Source: Sphingobacterium athyrii (GTDB lineage Bacteria; Bacteroidota; Bacteroidia; Sphingobacteriales; Sphingobacteriaceae). Taken from it: 64,000 nucleotides of DNA. Position numbers and translations under genes: made by a program. Where the stretch lies: contig NZ_QCXX01000010.1 in NCBI RefSeq assembly GCF_003071065.1, positions 124,614 through 188,613 of the forward strand, read 5' to 3'. Below the pieces are notes generated by a model, which was not told where the DNA came from, ran no database searches, and saw nothing but the letters and a program-made list of their open reading frames with translations. Positions 51,539 through 60,865 of this stretch are shown here, one piece after another. Position 1 is the first letter of the stretch. Each line of letters opens with the position of its first letter.

Positions 51539-52564
51539 ATGAAAAGTATCGGTCAGGACAAATATCAAGATAATAAAGATTTGACTGTAAATTACCCGGA
51601 TGTAATCTGGCTATTGATCGCGTCTTTCGTCTTTGGCGGTGTTTGCTGGTATTTGGGTTATCAGGGGGCTTTAGCTGATCGGCTTGCAAACTGGTCAATC
51701 ATCTCTAGCTATCTATTTTTTGTGCTGATGGTGGCTATCACTTTTCTCTATATACGTTTGGTTATCGTGCTACTGGACAAAAGGCAAAATTGGTTGACCG
51801 ATCCGGAGAAACGCATCGGTACACAACTGTTTTTTTGTTGTGTATTGCCCACACTATTTTTGTTCTGGATTATCGGTCCAGATGCAATGGCTAAGGATGA
51901 ATGGCTTTTATTTCCTCTAATGGTCATATTTAGTGGGGTTCTGGTCTTGAATATGTGCTATACAGTGTATTTTTATCTCGCCAATTATCAAAGCCAAAAA
52001 AAGCTACTTGTTGAATTGACCGAAGTAAACCATCAGCAGCAATTAAAGATAACAGATCTTGAGGAGCGGATTGATCTGTTATCTCCGGATCTGGAAGAGG
52101 TGAGGGAAATCCTGGAAGCTGAGACGGGAGATAGAGATCCTGATTCCATGGATGAAATAGATTTAGTTCTGGTCAAATCCATGGATCCGGAGCAGGAAGT
52201 ATTCTTGCTCAATAACAAAATCTTGTCCCAGAAGATACTGTATAAAGATTTGGGAATTTTTACTTTTAAAAATAGTATCGTCAGCCTTTATTTAAAAACT
52301 GCGATGCACGAAAATCTTACTTGTGGTGAACAGCGTAGCCTAAAGGAAGTCGTAAATAGTACAAAAGGATTCGTACAAAAGATAGATCGGGATAAGGCGA
52401 TACCGTTTGGTATGATCCAGTCTTGTCATCAACTGAAGCGTGGCAGGTTGCGTATTGTGCTCAAGCTTCCGTTTGAAGGGCGTTATAATTTTGAGGTGTC
52501 TGATAAGATTGCTAAGCATATCAAAGAATGGATCATGTTGCAGGTACCAATAGAAAAGGAATGA
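51539..52564 (+). CDS. Membrane-anchored LytTR-type DNA-binding regulator
   Basis: 341 residues from ATG 51539. Four hydrophobic helices occupy residues 25-145 (IWLLIASFVFGGVCWYLGY, SSYLFFVLMVAITFLYI, LFFCCVLPTLFLFWIIG, LFPLMVIFSGVLVLNM). A coiled-coil or acidic linker of about 80 residues follows. The C-terminal domain, from about 235, reads like LytTR: LYKDLGIFTFKNSIVSLYL, RSLKEVVNSTKGFVQKIDRD, GRLRIVLKLPFEGRYNFEVS. LytTR domains bind paired direct repeats with about 21-bp spacing. A membrane-bound, one-component regulator is therefore likely, and the repeat arrays nearby are its probable targets. Confidence 0.72.
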   Translation: MKSIGQDKYQDNKDLTVNYPDVIWLLIASFVFGGVCWYLGYQGALADRLANWSIISSYLFFVLMVAITFLYIRLVIVLLDKRQNWLTDPEKRIGTQLFFCCVLPTLFLFWIIGPDAMAKDEWLLFPLMVIFSGVLVLNMCYTVYFYLANYQSQKKLLVELTEVNHQQQLKITDLEERIDLLSPDLEEVREILEAETGDRDPDSMDEIDLVLVKSMDPEQEVFLLNNKILSQKILYKDLGIFTFKNSIVSLYLKTAMHENLTCGEQRSLKEVVNSTKGFVQKIDRDKAIPFGMIQSCHQLKRGRLRIVLKLPFEGRYNFEVSDKIAKHIKEWIMLQVPIEKE

Positions 52565-52596
52565 TACAATAAGAGATAAACTTTTAAAGATAGATT

Positions 52597-52905
52597 ATGG
52601 AAAAAGCAAAGGATAATACCTGGAAATGCCGTGCTACTGGTAAAGTTGGATTTCCTTCTTTAATTGAAGCCCAATGGGCAATGCTTCATTTTAAGTTCAA
52701 ATCACGGGTGAGAAACAAATTAGACGGCAGACGTATCAAACACCGGATGGGAAAAGATGCCTGCAAAAGGGCTTATTATTGTAAGTTTTGTAAAGGTTAC
52801 CATATTACCAAATGGGATAAAGGACACTTTAGCAACTACAAAACTAAGGCGGAGTCTTGGAAGATACCGGATGTATTAGGAAACTGGAATTATTTGATTG
52901 AGTAG
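52597..52905 (+). CDS. Small conserved-type protein with a C-x2-C motif, 102 aa
   Basis: Basic, soluble, with RAYYCKFCKGYHITKWDKG near residue 58, the YxCxxCxxYHxT pattern of small Bacteroidota proteins that could bind zinc. An earlier C residue (KCRATGK) near the N-terminus may complete the site. Starts with ATG 32 bases after the LytTR gene, possibly in its transcript. Function unknown. Confidence 0.65.
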   Translation: MEKAKDNTWKCRATGKVGFPSLIEAQWAMLHFKFKSRVRNKLDGRRIKHRMGKDACKRAYYCKFCKGYHITKWDKGHFSNYKTKAESWKIPDVLGNWNYLIE

Positions 52906-53109
52906 AATCAGTAGATGGTATTGGTTAACGCTCGCAGCTTCTACTATGGGAAAATTTTTGATTAAGTCTTTGAATACGTGTGTAGTCTAAATTACAGGCG
53001 GATAGAATAATCTTATAGCGAATCATTTACGAAAATTATTTTGCTTAATTTTCTTGTTGTGTTTCAGGAAATTATATCTTATTTTAGCTCTATATTTAAT
53101 TTATTTTTT

Positions 53110-53772
53110 ATGAAAAGAAAATTACTCTCAATTGCAGCAGCATTATGTTTTATTGCTGGAGCAAAAGCACAAACTTCTTATGGTTTTAAAGCAGGGGCAA
53201 ACTTTGCGAACGTGAAAGAATCTCTTAATGGGCTTTCTTATACCTCCGACGCGGCAACGTCATTTTATGTGACAGGTTATGCGGATTTGCCATTGGCAAA
53301 CAATTTTAGTATTCAGCCCGGGATTTCTTTACAAGGTAAAGGGCGTAAAATTTCGGTTGAGAAGTTGGCTGAGATCATCGGGGTAAGTGGAGCGACAGGG
53401 AATATCAAACAAGATTTTATGTACATTGAGGTACCTGTGAATTTTGTATATTCTATTCCGACGGGAAATGCCGGTAATGTCTTTTTGGGGGCCGGACCTT
53501 ATGCGGGAATTGGAATTCATGTGAAAGAAAAAAGAGAGAATATGAGCGGACTCGACGAGCTTGGTGGTAATGGAACGGACAGTGGAAGCTTTAGTGATGC
53601 GGGTTTGAAAACTTTTGATGCTGGAGCAAACCTTTTAGCTGGATTTAAATTTACTAATGGTTTCTTGATTAATGCTGGTTATAGTCTAGGGCTAACGAAT
53701 ATAATGAAGGATTCTGGTGATAGTTCAGCTAAAAACCGCGTGTTTTCAGTAGGTATCGGTTATCAGTTATAA
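53110..53772 (+). CDS. Outer-membrane beta-barrel protein, paralogue of 36884-37498
   Basis: 220 residues from ATG 53110; the frame runs further upstream but the signal peptide (MKRKLLSIAAALCFIAGAKA) fixes the start. Blocks FKAGANFANVKESL, FYVTGYADLPLANNFSIQPG, FLGAGPYAGIGIHV and FKFTNGFLINAGYSLGLTNI match the protein at 36884 in order, including the closing AKNRVFSVGIGYQL. It is a small Bacteroidota barrel of unknown role, monocistronic, followed by a clear terminator. Confidence 0.87.
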   Translation: MKRKLLSIAAALCFIAGAKAQTSYGFKAGANFANVKESLNGLSYTSDAATSFYVTGYADLPLANNFSIQPGISLQGKGRKISVEKLAEIIGVSGATGNIKQDFMYIEVPVNFVYSIPTGNAGNVFLGAGPYAGIGIHVKEKRENMSGLDELGGNGTDSGSFSDAGLKTFDAGANLLAGFKFTNGFLINAGYSLGLTNIMKDSGDSSAKNRVFSVGIGYQL

Positions 53773-53789
53773 TATTAAGGCAAGACAAT

Positions 53790-53821
53790 AAAAAAGGGCT
53801 TTTCTTACGAAAGGCCTTTTT
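53790..53821. terminator. Rho-independent terminator
   Basis: AAAAAGGGCTTTTC-TTAC-GAAAGGCCTTTTT, stem with flanking A and T runs, directly behind the beta-barrel gene. The 180 bases beyond it hold nothing recognisable. Confidence 0.9.
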
Positions 53822-54004
53822 CGTTTATTGTCGACATATTTTAGCCATACTTCTTCCTCACATTCATGACAGCTAGACCTTATTCTCATTTCAACCGTTA
53901 CTTCCGATCTTCGCAAGCTGCATCTACCAGTAAACATGTTTTCTTCTTTGGGCAATAGAGCTATTACTGCTATACAATTCAGTAAACTCGGGAACAGAGC
54001 ATAT

Positions 54005-55225
54005 CTATGGGTTAATATCGAGAAGTCTATCCCTTACAAGTAAACATGCTCCGATGACGCCTGCCTTTTCTTGCAGTTGCGATAGCTTGATTTTCGTGTC
54101 TGTACTTACGAGATTTAATGAATATTTATTGATTGCACTCTTTATTGGAAGTAAGATATAATCATTAGTTTGTGCTAAGGGGCCGCCTAGAACGATTAAT
54201 TCCGGATTATAAAGATTTATTAGAATAGCTATCGCTCTGCCTAGCTTTTCACCGATTTTCGCTAGTAATTCAATCGCGAGTACGTCATCAGCATGAATGG
54301 CTGAAATGATGTGGCTTAAATTAATATTGTCTATCGGGACGGTCTGCGTTAAGGTTGTGGCATAGCCTTCGTTTACTTTCTGTATAAAAAGATCTTTTAA
54401 GGCACGCCCAGAAGCTTCGGTTTCCAAACAACCTTTTTTGCCACAATGACAGATGATTTCGTTGTCGAACATCGGGATATGGCCAAACTCGCCCGCGAAT
54501 CCAGATTGGCCGTAATAAATCTGTCCATTTATTAGGGTGCCCATCCCAATGCCATAATCAAGATTAAGAAAAAGCACATTTTTTTCATGTTTAACCACCC
54601 CCGACATAAACTCTCCATAAGCCATTGCACGTGAATCGTTCTCGATAAAGGTTTTTATCTTTAAGGTTTCTTCCAGGTATTTGCTGAGCGGTGTCTCGCT
54701 GAAATAAAAGAAACTATAACTATATCCTGTTTTGTAGTTGATCCTCCCACTTAGGTTCAAGCCGAGGGCTAAGATCTTTTCCTTTGGAACGGCAGATTTT
54801 TTTATAAAATCCTTAATGATTTTACAGAGATCGTCTAATGACGCTTGATTATTGGCCAACTTATAGGGAAGATTCTCAGCAATAGATACAACATTTTTGT
54901 TGAGATCGATAAGCCCTATGTTCACATGGCTATGCTTGACATCGACACCCACAAAAAATCCTGAGGTGGGAAGTAACCCGTAGATATTTGGTTTTCGTCC
55001 ACTAACGCTGGTCGATTTTCCGTAATCTTTCACTAGTCCTTCCTCTATCAATTCATTGATTACATTCGTGATCTTGGGCACGCTAAGTTTGAGTTCCTTG
55101 CTTAACTCTGCGATGGTGCTATTGCCATATACAGATAGGATCACAATAATATTCTTCTTGATAGAGTTGTTTTTATAAGCTACCCCAGAAATATTCTCGT
55201 CTTCAATATGCTCAAAAAATGTCAT
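54005..55225 (-). CDS. ROK-family transcriptional repressor (NagC/XylR type)
   Basis: 406 residues. An N-terminal winged helix (residues 20-75, STIAELSKELKLSVPKITNV, then EEGLVKDYGKS) is followed by a ROK sugar-kinase-like domain: FFVGVDVKHSHVNIGLID, LNLDYGIGMGTLING, GHIPMFD and the zinc motif CHCGKKGCLETEASG. Such proteins repress carbohydrate genes and are released by a sugar or sugar phosphate. It is divergent from the cluster at 55454-64000 and presumably controls it through the palindrome at 55330. Confidence 0.92.
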   Translation of the reverse strand: MTFFEHIEDENISGVAYKNNSIKKNIIVILSVYGNSTIAELSKELKLSVPKITNVINELIEEGLVKDYGKSTSVSGRKPNIYGLLPTSGFFVGVDVKHSHVNIGLIDLNKNVVSIAENLPYKLANNQASLDDLCKIIKDFIKKSAVPKEKILALGLNLSGRINYKTGYSYSFFYFSETPLSKYLEETLKIKTFIENDSRAMAYGEFMSGVVKHEKNVLFLNLDYGIGMGTLINGQIYYGQSGFAGEFGHIPMFDNEIICHCGKKGCLETEASGRALKDLFIQKVNEGYATTLTQTVPIDNINLSHIISAIHADDVLAIELLAKIGEKLGRAIAILINLYNPELIVLGGPLAQTNDYILLPIKSAINKYSLNLVSTDTKIKLSQLQEKAGVIGACLLVRDRLLDINP

Positions 55226-55329
55226 TGGATATAAATTGTAAGAAACAAATCTAACAAATTTAAATGGAGATATTTAATGTTATGTGTATTTAAGGTTACT
55301 ATAATGTTATATATTTTTATAAAGGCTTT

Positions 55330-55353
55330 ATTTATTAAATATTTTTAATAAAT
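55330..55353. promoter_or_regulatory. Putative ROK operator, perfect 10-bp inverted repeat
   Basis: ATTTATTAAA-TATT-TTTAATAAAT, in the gap between the ROK gene and the divergent cluster. NagC/Mlc-type ROK regulators bind AT-rich palindromes of similar layout (TT-rich arm, spacer, AA-rich arm). A second AT-rich repeat follows immediately (55355-55380). Confidence 0.6.
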
Positions 55354-55453
55354 GTCTTTTATTATTAAATTTTATTTTTAATTTAGCATTGTCTTCTGCC
55401 GAGTACGCCTTATAACCCGGTTCAGAAGGTCGCAAAAAAGCCAACTAATAATT

Positions 55454-56560
55454 ATGGATAAGCAGAATCGTAGAAAATTTTTAAAACAATCGTTTCGTAC
55501 CGGACTTGCCGGAGTGGGAAGCTCGATTCTGTTGCAGCGTTGCGGTATAGAAGATGGGGCTGATTTGGAAAAAATCCCCACGATCAATACAGAGATTCGA
55601 GATACTTACTTGGTAAATTCCAACGATGCTCTTCCAATAACGGCAACTTTTCTTGATGAAATATCGCATGATATTCCACATCAGAATTGGGGCGAGCTGG
55701 AATGGGACCTAGATTTCAGGCATATGAAAAAAATGGGGATAAATACCGTTATTTTGATCCGATCTGGCTATCGCAAATTCATTACTTATCCTTCGGATTA
55801 TTTACTTGCCCAAGGCTGCTATAAACCTAGCACTGATTTGCTTGATATGTTTTTACGTTTGGCGGACAAATATAACATGTTGTTTTATTTTGGCCTGTAT
55901 GATTCTGGTGCATATTGGGATACAGGGGATTTATATAAAGAGGTAGAACACAACAAGTACGTGGTAGATGAGGTGTGGTCAAAATATGGGGTAAAGCATA
56001 AAAGCTTCGCCGGTTGGTATATCAGTGGCGAGATCAGTAGAAAAACCAAAGGGTCCATCCGCGCATTCCGCGATTTGGGGAGCATGTGTAAATCAATATC
56101 AGGTGGTTTACCGACCTTTATCTCTCCTTGGATTGATGGCAAAAAAGCCGTAATGTCAGCTTCAGCAGGTCTTTCCAAGTCAGATACCGTCAGCGTTAGG
56201 CAACATGAAGAAGATTGGTCGGAGATATTTGATGGTATACAGGGCGTTATCGATGCCTGCGCATTTCAGGATGGGCATATCGATTACAATGAACTCGATG
56301 CTTTTTTTACAGTAAATAAGCAACTTGCGGATCGTTATGGCATCGCCTGTTGGACAAATGCCGAAACATTCGATCGTGATATGCCTATTAAGTTTATGCC
56401 AATAAAATTCGATAAGTTGCGCTTGAAGTTGGAGGCAGCCAAGCGGGCCAACTACGAAAAAGCGATTACCTTTGAGTTCTCCCACTTTATGAGTCCGCAA
56501 TCTGCTTATCGTCAGGCGGCAAATCTTTACGACCGCTATATGCAATTCTTTAACCGTTGA
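55454..56560 (+). CDS. DUF4434-type TIM-barrel lipoprotein
   Basis: 368 residues. The N-terminus has a Tat-like start (NRRKFLKQS) and a cysteine after the hydrophobic stretch (LLQRC, Cys30), suggesting a lipoprotein. The rest fits DUF4434, a glycoside-hydrolase-like TIM barrel: TATFLDEISHDIPHQNWG, MKKMGINTVILIRSGY, FYFGLYDSG and GWYISGEIS, with conserved aspartates and glutamates typical of the fold. Activity is unknown. A second member of the family is encoded at the right edge. Confidence 0.82.
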   Translation: MDKQNRRKFLKQSFRTGLAGVGSSILLQRCGIEDGADLEKIPTINTEIRDTYLVNSNDALPITATFLDEISHDIPHQNWGELEWDLDFRHMKKMGINTVILIRSGYRKFITYPSDYLLAQGCYKPSTDLLDMFLRLADKYNMLFYFGLYDSGAYWDTGDLYKEVEHNKYVVDEVWSKYGVKHKSFAGWYISGEISRKTKGSIRAFRDLGSMCKSISGGLPTFISPWIDGKKAVMSASAGLSKSDTVSVRQHEEDWSEIFDGIQGVIDACAFQDGHIDYNELDAFFTVNKQLADRYGIACWTNAETFDRDMPIKFMPIKFDKLRLKLEAAKRANYEKAITFEFSHFMSPQSAYRQAANLYDRYMQFFNR

Positions 56561-56584
56561 TAACAATAAATACCAAGATACCTA

Positions 56585-58006
56585 ATGAATAATATCATCG
56601 ATATGAACAATAACCAAATAAACTTAAATTATATCGGCTTCCTCTCGGTCGTGGCAGCTATAGGCGGATTTCTATTCGGATACGATACAGCGGTTATATC
56701 TGGAACCATCGCACAGGTAACGACACAATATGGCTTGGATAACGTTTCTCAGGGATGGTACGTAGGCTGCGCATTGGTAGGTTCCATACTGGGTGTTACC
56801 TGCGGAGGCTACCTTGGTGATCGTTTTGGTCGTCGTAAAATGTTGTTTATCAGTGCTGTTCTATTTTCTGTTTCGGCAGTTTACTGTATGCTTTCTTCTG
56901 ATTTTCAACAGCTTATTTATGCACGTATCATCGGAGGGATAGGTATTGGGGTGGTTTCGATCATATCACCTATGTATATTTCAGAGCTTGCCGTACCCCA
57001 ATATCGAGGCAGGTTGGTGTCTCTCTATCAACTGGCGGTTACGATCGGGTTTCTGGGTGCTTATATCGTGAACTATTTACTTATGCAATATGCGATTGGT
57101 GATGCACAAAATTTACAAGGTGAATGGCTTCGGCTCATATTCTATCAGGAAGTATGGCGTGGCATGCTTGGGATATCTGGATTGCCGGCTGTTTTTTTCT
57201 TCCTCATTATCTTCTTCATTCCGGAAAGTCCACGTTGGCTGGTCATGCATGGTCGATCAGCAAAGGCGCAAGATATCTTCCGGCGAATTTATGGCTCAGA
57301 CAGCGCTGCTAGGACAGAGCTCAATAAAATTCAGGATGCGAGTTCTGCAGAAAAAAAAGTCGATTGGAAACTGTTGGCTCAGCCTGGCGTGCGTAAGGCT
57401 GTGTGGATCGGCGCAGCAATAGCTCTTTTGGGGCAGTTCATGGGGGTAAATGCTGTGCTTTATTACGGACCGACAATTTTTGAGAGTAGTGGTATTTCTG
57501 GCGGTGACTCCCTTTTCTATCAGGTGATCGTTGGATTGGTCAATGTCTTGACGACCGTACTGGCTGTTTTTATCATTGATAAAATAGGGCGCAAGAAGCT
57601 GGTATACCTAGGCGTTTCTGGCATGATCGCTTTTCTTTTGCTTATTGGTATATATTTCTTTTGGGGCAAAGTCCTTGGGCTCCCAAGTTTGTTCATGTTA
57701 AGCTGTTTTTTAGCTTATGTATTTTGTTGTGCCATTTCTATATCAGCGGTAATCTGGGTATTGCTTTCAGAAATGTATCCAAATTCCATTCGTGGGTTGG
57801 CCATGTCCATAGCGGGTCTATCCTTATGGCTGGGTACTTACCTGGTCGGGCAGCTTACCCCTTGGCTATTGGATAATTTAAGTCCGGGTGGAACCTTTTT
57901 CCTTTTCGCAGCAATGTGCGTGCCCTATATGCTCATCGTGTGGAAACTCGTGCCGGAAACAACAGGCAGATCCTTGGAAGATATTGAACGACATTGGATT
58001 CATTAA
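56585..58006 (+). CDS. MFS sugar porter (sugar/H+ symporter)
   Basis: 473 residues, 12 hydrophobic helices. All signatures of the sugar-porter family are present: GGFLFGYDTAVISG near residue 27, GDRFGRRKML, the mid-loop PESPRWLV, and the C-terminal VPETTGRSLEDIE. It carries a monosaccharide into the cytosol, probably the one handled by the epimerase in the next gene. It starts 24 bases after the DUF4434 gene, consistent with an operon under ROK control. Confidence 0.95.
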   Translation: MNNIIDMNNNQINLNYIGFLSVVAAIGGFLFGYDTAVISGTIAQVTTQYGLDNVSQGWYVGCALVGSILGVTCGGYLGDRFGRRKMLFISAVLFSVSAVYCMLSSDFQQLIYARIIGGIGIGVVSIISPMYISELAVPQYRGRLVSLYQLAVTIGFLGAYIVNYLLMQYAIGDAQNLQGEWLRLIFYQEVWRGMLGISGLPAVFFFLIIFFIPESPRWLVMHGRSAKAQDIFRRIYGSDSAARTELNKIQDASSAEKKVDWKLLAQPGVRKAVWIGAAIALLGQFMGVNAVLYYGPTIFESSGISGGDSLFYQVIVGLVNVLTTVLAVFIIDKIGRKKLVYLGVSGMIAFLLLIGIYFFWGKVLGLPSLFMLSCFLAYVFCCAISISAVIWVLLSEMYPNSIRGLAMSIAGLSLWLGTYLVGQLTPWLLDNLSPGGTFFLFAAMCVPYMLIVWKLVPETTGRSLEDIERHWIH

Positions 58007-58050
58007 CCTGCTTATTGTAAATGAAAATATAAAGAATAATTAGATTATAG

Positions 58051-59244
58051 ATGGATTTTAAAAAACTTACTGAACAGTACAAATCGGAACTGTTAGAGAA
58101 CGTATTGCCCTTTTGGTTGGAAAATTCGTTGGATAGGAAATATGGTGGATATTACAGTTGCTTGGACAGGAAAGGGCAGGTTTTTGACACCGATAAGTTT
58201 ATCTGGTTGCAAGCGCGTGAGGTTTATATGTTTGCAAGCATGTATAACAAGACGGAGAAAAAGCAGGAGTGGCTTGAGGCAGCAGAACATGGCGCCGCCT
58301 TTTTGCTGGAGCATGGACATGATGGTAACTACAATTGGTACTTTGCAATAGATCGTGTAGGTAACCCGCTCGTAGAGCCGTACAACATTTTTTCCTATAC
58401 GTTTGCGACCATCGCATTTGGACAACTTCACTTGGCAACAGGCAACCCACGTTATGCTGAAGTAGCGAAGGAAACCTTTAGGCTGATCCGTTCGAAGCTT
58501 GATAATCCCAAAGGAAAGTGGAACAAAGCGGTCCCTGGCAGCCGTAGTCTCAAGAATTTTGCCCTTCCCATGATCCTCTGTAACCTGGCCTTGGAAATTG
58601 AACACCTGCTTTCAGCGGAGCTGTTGGATGGCTTTATTGATAACTGTTTGCATGAAGTGATGGCGGTTTTTTACAGACCGGAACTCGGTGGTATTGTTGT
58701 AGAAAATGTAACCTTGGAAGGGCAGTTGTCGGATACCTTTGATGGACGCTTAATCAATCCTGGGCATGCGATCGAAGCAATGTGGTTTATCATGGATCTC
58801 GGCAAACGCCTAAAACGCGACGACCTGATTCAGAAGGCCGTAGAGATAACGCTCAATATGGTCGAATATGGATGGGATCAGCAACATGGTGGAATTTTCT
58901 ATTTTATGGATCGGTCGGGCAATCCCCCGCAACAGTTGGAATGGGATCAAAAGCTATGGTGGGTGCATATTGAAACCTTGATTTCGCTTATTAAAGGATA
59001 TCAATTGACCGGATCGCCGGAATGTCTAGCTTGGTTTGAACGTGTGCACGATTATACATGGGCGCATTTTAAAGATACAGAATATCCAGAATGGTTCGGG
59101 TACCTAAACCGAAAGGGGGAAGTGTTATTACCTCTTAAAGGGGGGAAATGGAAAGGATGTTTTCATGTGCCGCGGGGCCTTTATCAGTGCTGGAAAGTAC
59201 TCGAAGATATTGCCTGTAAAGATTTGTTTGTTCAAGTTGTTTAG
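58051..59244 (+). CDS. AGE-family sugar 2-epimerase/isomerase
   Basis: 397 residues, the usual length of the (alpha/alpha)6-barrel N-acylglucosamine 2-epimerase family. Conserved parts include WLQAREVYMFA (Arg), GRLINPGHAIEAMWF, KLWWVHIETL and FHVPRGLYQC, containing the two catalytic histidines and substrate-binding residues. It may interconvert N-acetylglucosamine and N-acetylmannosamine, or mannose and glucose or fructose; the sequence alone does not decide. Neighbouring MFS porter and ROK regulator agree with a cytosolic sugar-entry step. Confidence 0.88.
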   Translation: MDFKKLTEQYKSELLENVLPFWLENSLDRKYGGYYSCLDRKGQVFDTDKFIWLQAREVYMFASMYNKTEKKQEWLEAAEHGAAFLLEHGHDGNYNWYFAIDRVGNPLVEPYNIFSYTFATIAFGQLHLATGNPRYAEVAKETFRLIRSKLDNPKGKWNKAVPGSRSLKNFALPMILCNLALEIEHLLSAELLDGFIDNCLHEVMAVFYRPELGGIVVENVTLEGQLSDTFDGRLINPGHAIEAMWFIMDLGKRLKRDDLIQKAVEITLNMVEYGWDQQHGGIFYFMDRSGNPPQQLEWDQKLWWVHIETLISLIKGYQLTGSPECLAWFERVHDYTWAHFKDTEYPEWFGYLNRKGEVLLPLKGGKWKGCFHVPRGLYQCWKVLEDIACKDLFVQVV

Positions 59245-59299
59245 GTTGGGGCTGGCCATTGCCTTAGGTCGGCCCCCTCTAAACGTTAATTTGCCTATT

Positions 59300-60865
59300 A
59301 TGATAAAGTCAGTTTTGTTACTTTCGTTAAAACTTTCGCTCTTTTGCTATATTCCTTTATGCGCTTTTGCACAAGGAGCTAAAAAACAACCTTTAGCCTT
59401 ATCGTTGGAAAAAGCGGTACTGGAAGATAAAATAAAGGGCGGATGGGCGGGACAAACAATAGGCGTAACCTATGGTTGGCCTACAGAATTCCGCTATCAA
59501 GGTACGTTCATTCAGGATTACGAACGTATTCACTGGGAAGATGATTACGTAAATCGCGCTATGCGCGAGTTTCCTGGATTATATGATGATGTGTATGTGG
59601 ATCTTACCTTTATGGAAGTACTGCATCGATTGGGGCTAGATGCTCCGGTGGATTCCCTTGCGCAGGCTTTCGCAAAGAAAGAGTATGAACTTTGGCATGC
59701 CAACCAGGTAGCACGATATAATCTTAATAACGGCATTCCACCAGATAAATCCGGGCATTGGCTAAACAATCCGCATGCAGACGATATCGATTTTCAGATC
59801 GAAGCTGATTTTGCAGGCCTGATCAACCCGGCTATGCCGCAGGCTGTTACGGGTATCTGCGAAAAAACGGGAAAAATTATCGCCTCTGGTGATGGGTATT
59901 ACGGCGGGCTCTTCGTTGCACATCTATATGCCCAAGCATTTCGAGTGAATGAAGTGAAGCCCCTGATCGAAGAGGCGCTGCAGGTGTTGCCGCCGCAAAG
60001 TAAATTCTACCAATGTATACGTGATGTTTTGGCATGGCACGCTCAGGAGCCGTTCGATTGGAAAGAGACTTGGTGGCAGATCCAGAAGAAATGGTCGGAA
60101 GATCACGGCTGTCCAAACTTTGTTTTCGACCCGCTGAATATCGATGCAAAGTTGAATGCAGCTTATGTTGTCATGGCATTACTGTACGGTAACGGCGATT
60201 TTTTTCAGACCATGAATATTGCAACCAGGGCGGGTCAAGATTCAGACTGCAATCCTGCGACAGCCTGTGGGATACTCGGTACCATGTTGGGGTATAGTCA
60301 CATACCGCATACTTGGATGGGACCATTAAAGAAAGCAGAAGGTGTGCCCTTTAGTTATAGTAGCTATTCCCTCAATGATATATATCGTGTCAATATGGAA
60401 CTTGCACTAGCAAGCATCGTTAAGGCAGGTGGTGTGGTGGGCAAAAATCGCGTAACCATACCCTACCAAAAAACAGTGCAAGTACCTTTCGAAGAAAACT
60501 TCGCCGGCCATTACCCAAAAGAGCGTGTAAAGGTTGCGAAATCTTTTCCCGAAAGCTATCAATTTAATTTCGAGGGTTGCGGTGTGGTGGTCAGTGGACA
60601 CTTGCAAAAAGCGGATAATACGGTGAGCGATAAGGCGGTACAAGTGGGTTTGTATATCGATGATCAATTAGTAGAAACGGCAAGTCTTTTTTCCAATGCG
60701 AATATGCGCCGTCCGGAATTATGTTGGAGGTATCAAATGCCCGATAAAAAGCATCGGGTAGAGATAAAACTATTGACGGAAGAACCCGGGTATCAGCTCT
60801 ACGTCACTGACTACTTGGTGTATGCATCTCATCCGCGAACGCTAATCCCATACCATCATGATTAA
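59300..60865 (+). CDS. Secreted ADP-ribosylglycohydrolase-fold protein
   Basis: 521 residues from ATG 59300, chosen because it begins the signal peptide (LFCYIPLCAFAQ); a frame starting 135 bases upstream overlaps the epimerase gene. The fold signature is visible: IKGGWAGQTIGVTYG, EDDYVNRAM, and the metal-binding GQDSDCNPATACGILG. After about residue 400 comes a beta-rich tail. In sugar loci, members of this family hydrolyse glycosidic or N-glycosidic bonds and need not act on ADP-ribose. The export signal argues for an extracellular or periplasmic glycan substrate. Confidence 0.82.
   Translation: MIKSVLLLSLKLSLFCYIPLCAFAQGAKKQPLALSLEKAVLEDKIKGGWAGQTIGVTYGWPTEFRYQGTFIQDYERIHWEDDYVNRAMREFPGLYDDVYVDLTFMEVLHRLGLDAPVDSLAQAFAKKEYELWHANQVARYNLNNGIPPDKSGHWLNNPHADDIDFQIEADFAGLINPAMPQAVTGICEKTGKIIASGDGYYGGLFVAHLYAQAFRVNEVKPLIEEALQVLPPQSKFYQCIRDVLAWHAQEPFDWKETWWQIQKKWSEDHGCPNFVFDPLNIDAKLNAAYVVMALLYGNGDFFQTMNIATRAGQDSDCNPATACGILGTMLGYSHIPHTWMGPLKKAEGVPFSYSSYSLNDIYRVNMELALASIVKAGGVVGKNRVTIPYQKTVQVPFEENFAGHYPKERVKVAKSFPESYQFNFEGCGVVVSGHLQKADNTVSDKAVQVGLYIDDQLVETASLFSNANMRRPELCWRYQMPDKKHRVEIKLLTEEPGYQLYVTDYLVYASHPRTLIPYHHD

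Noticed and set aside
53767..53955. Minus-strand frame of 62 codons behind the beta-barrel gene
   Set aside because: It covers the terminator hairpin and shows no domain.
58051..59244. Naming the AGE-family protein as a specific N-acetylmannosamine or cellobiose epimerase
   Set aside because: The catalytic histidines are shared by all subfamilies; neither a sialic-acid pathway nor cellobiose genes are visible nearby.
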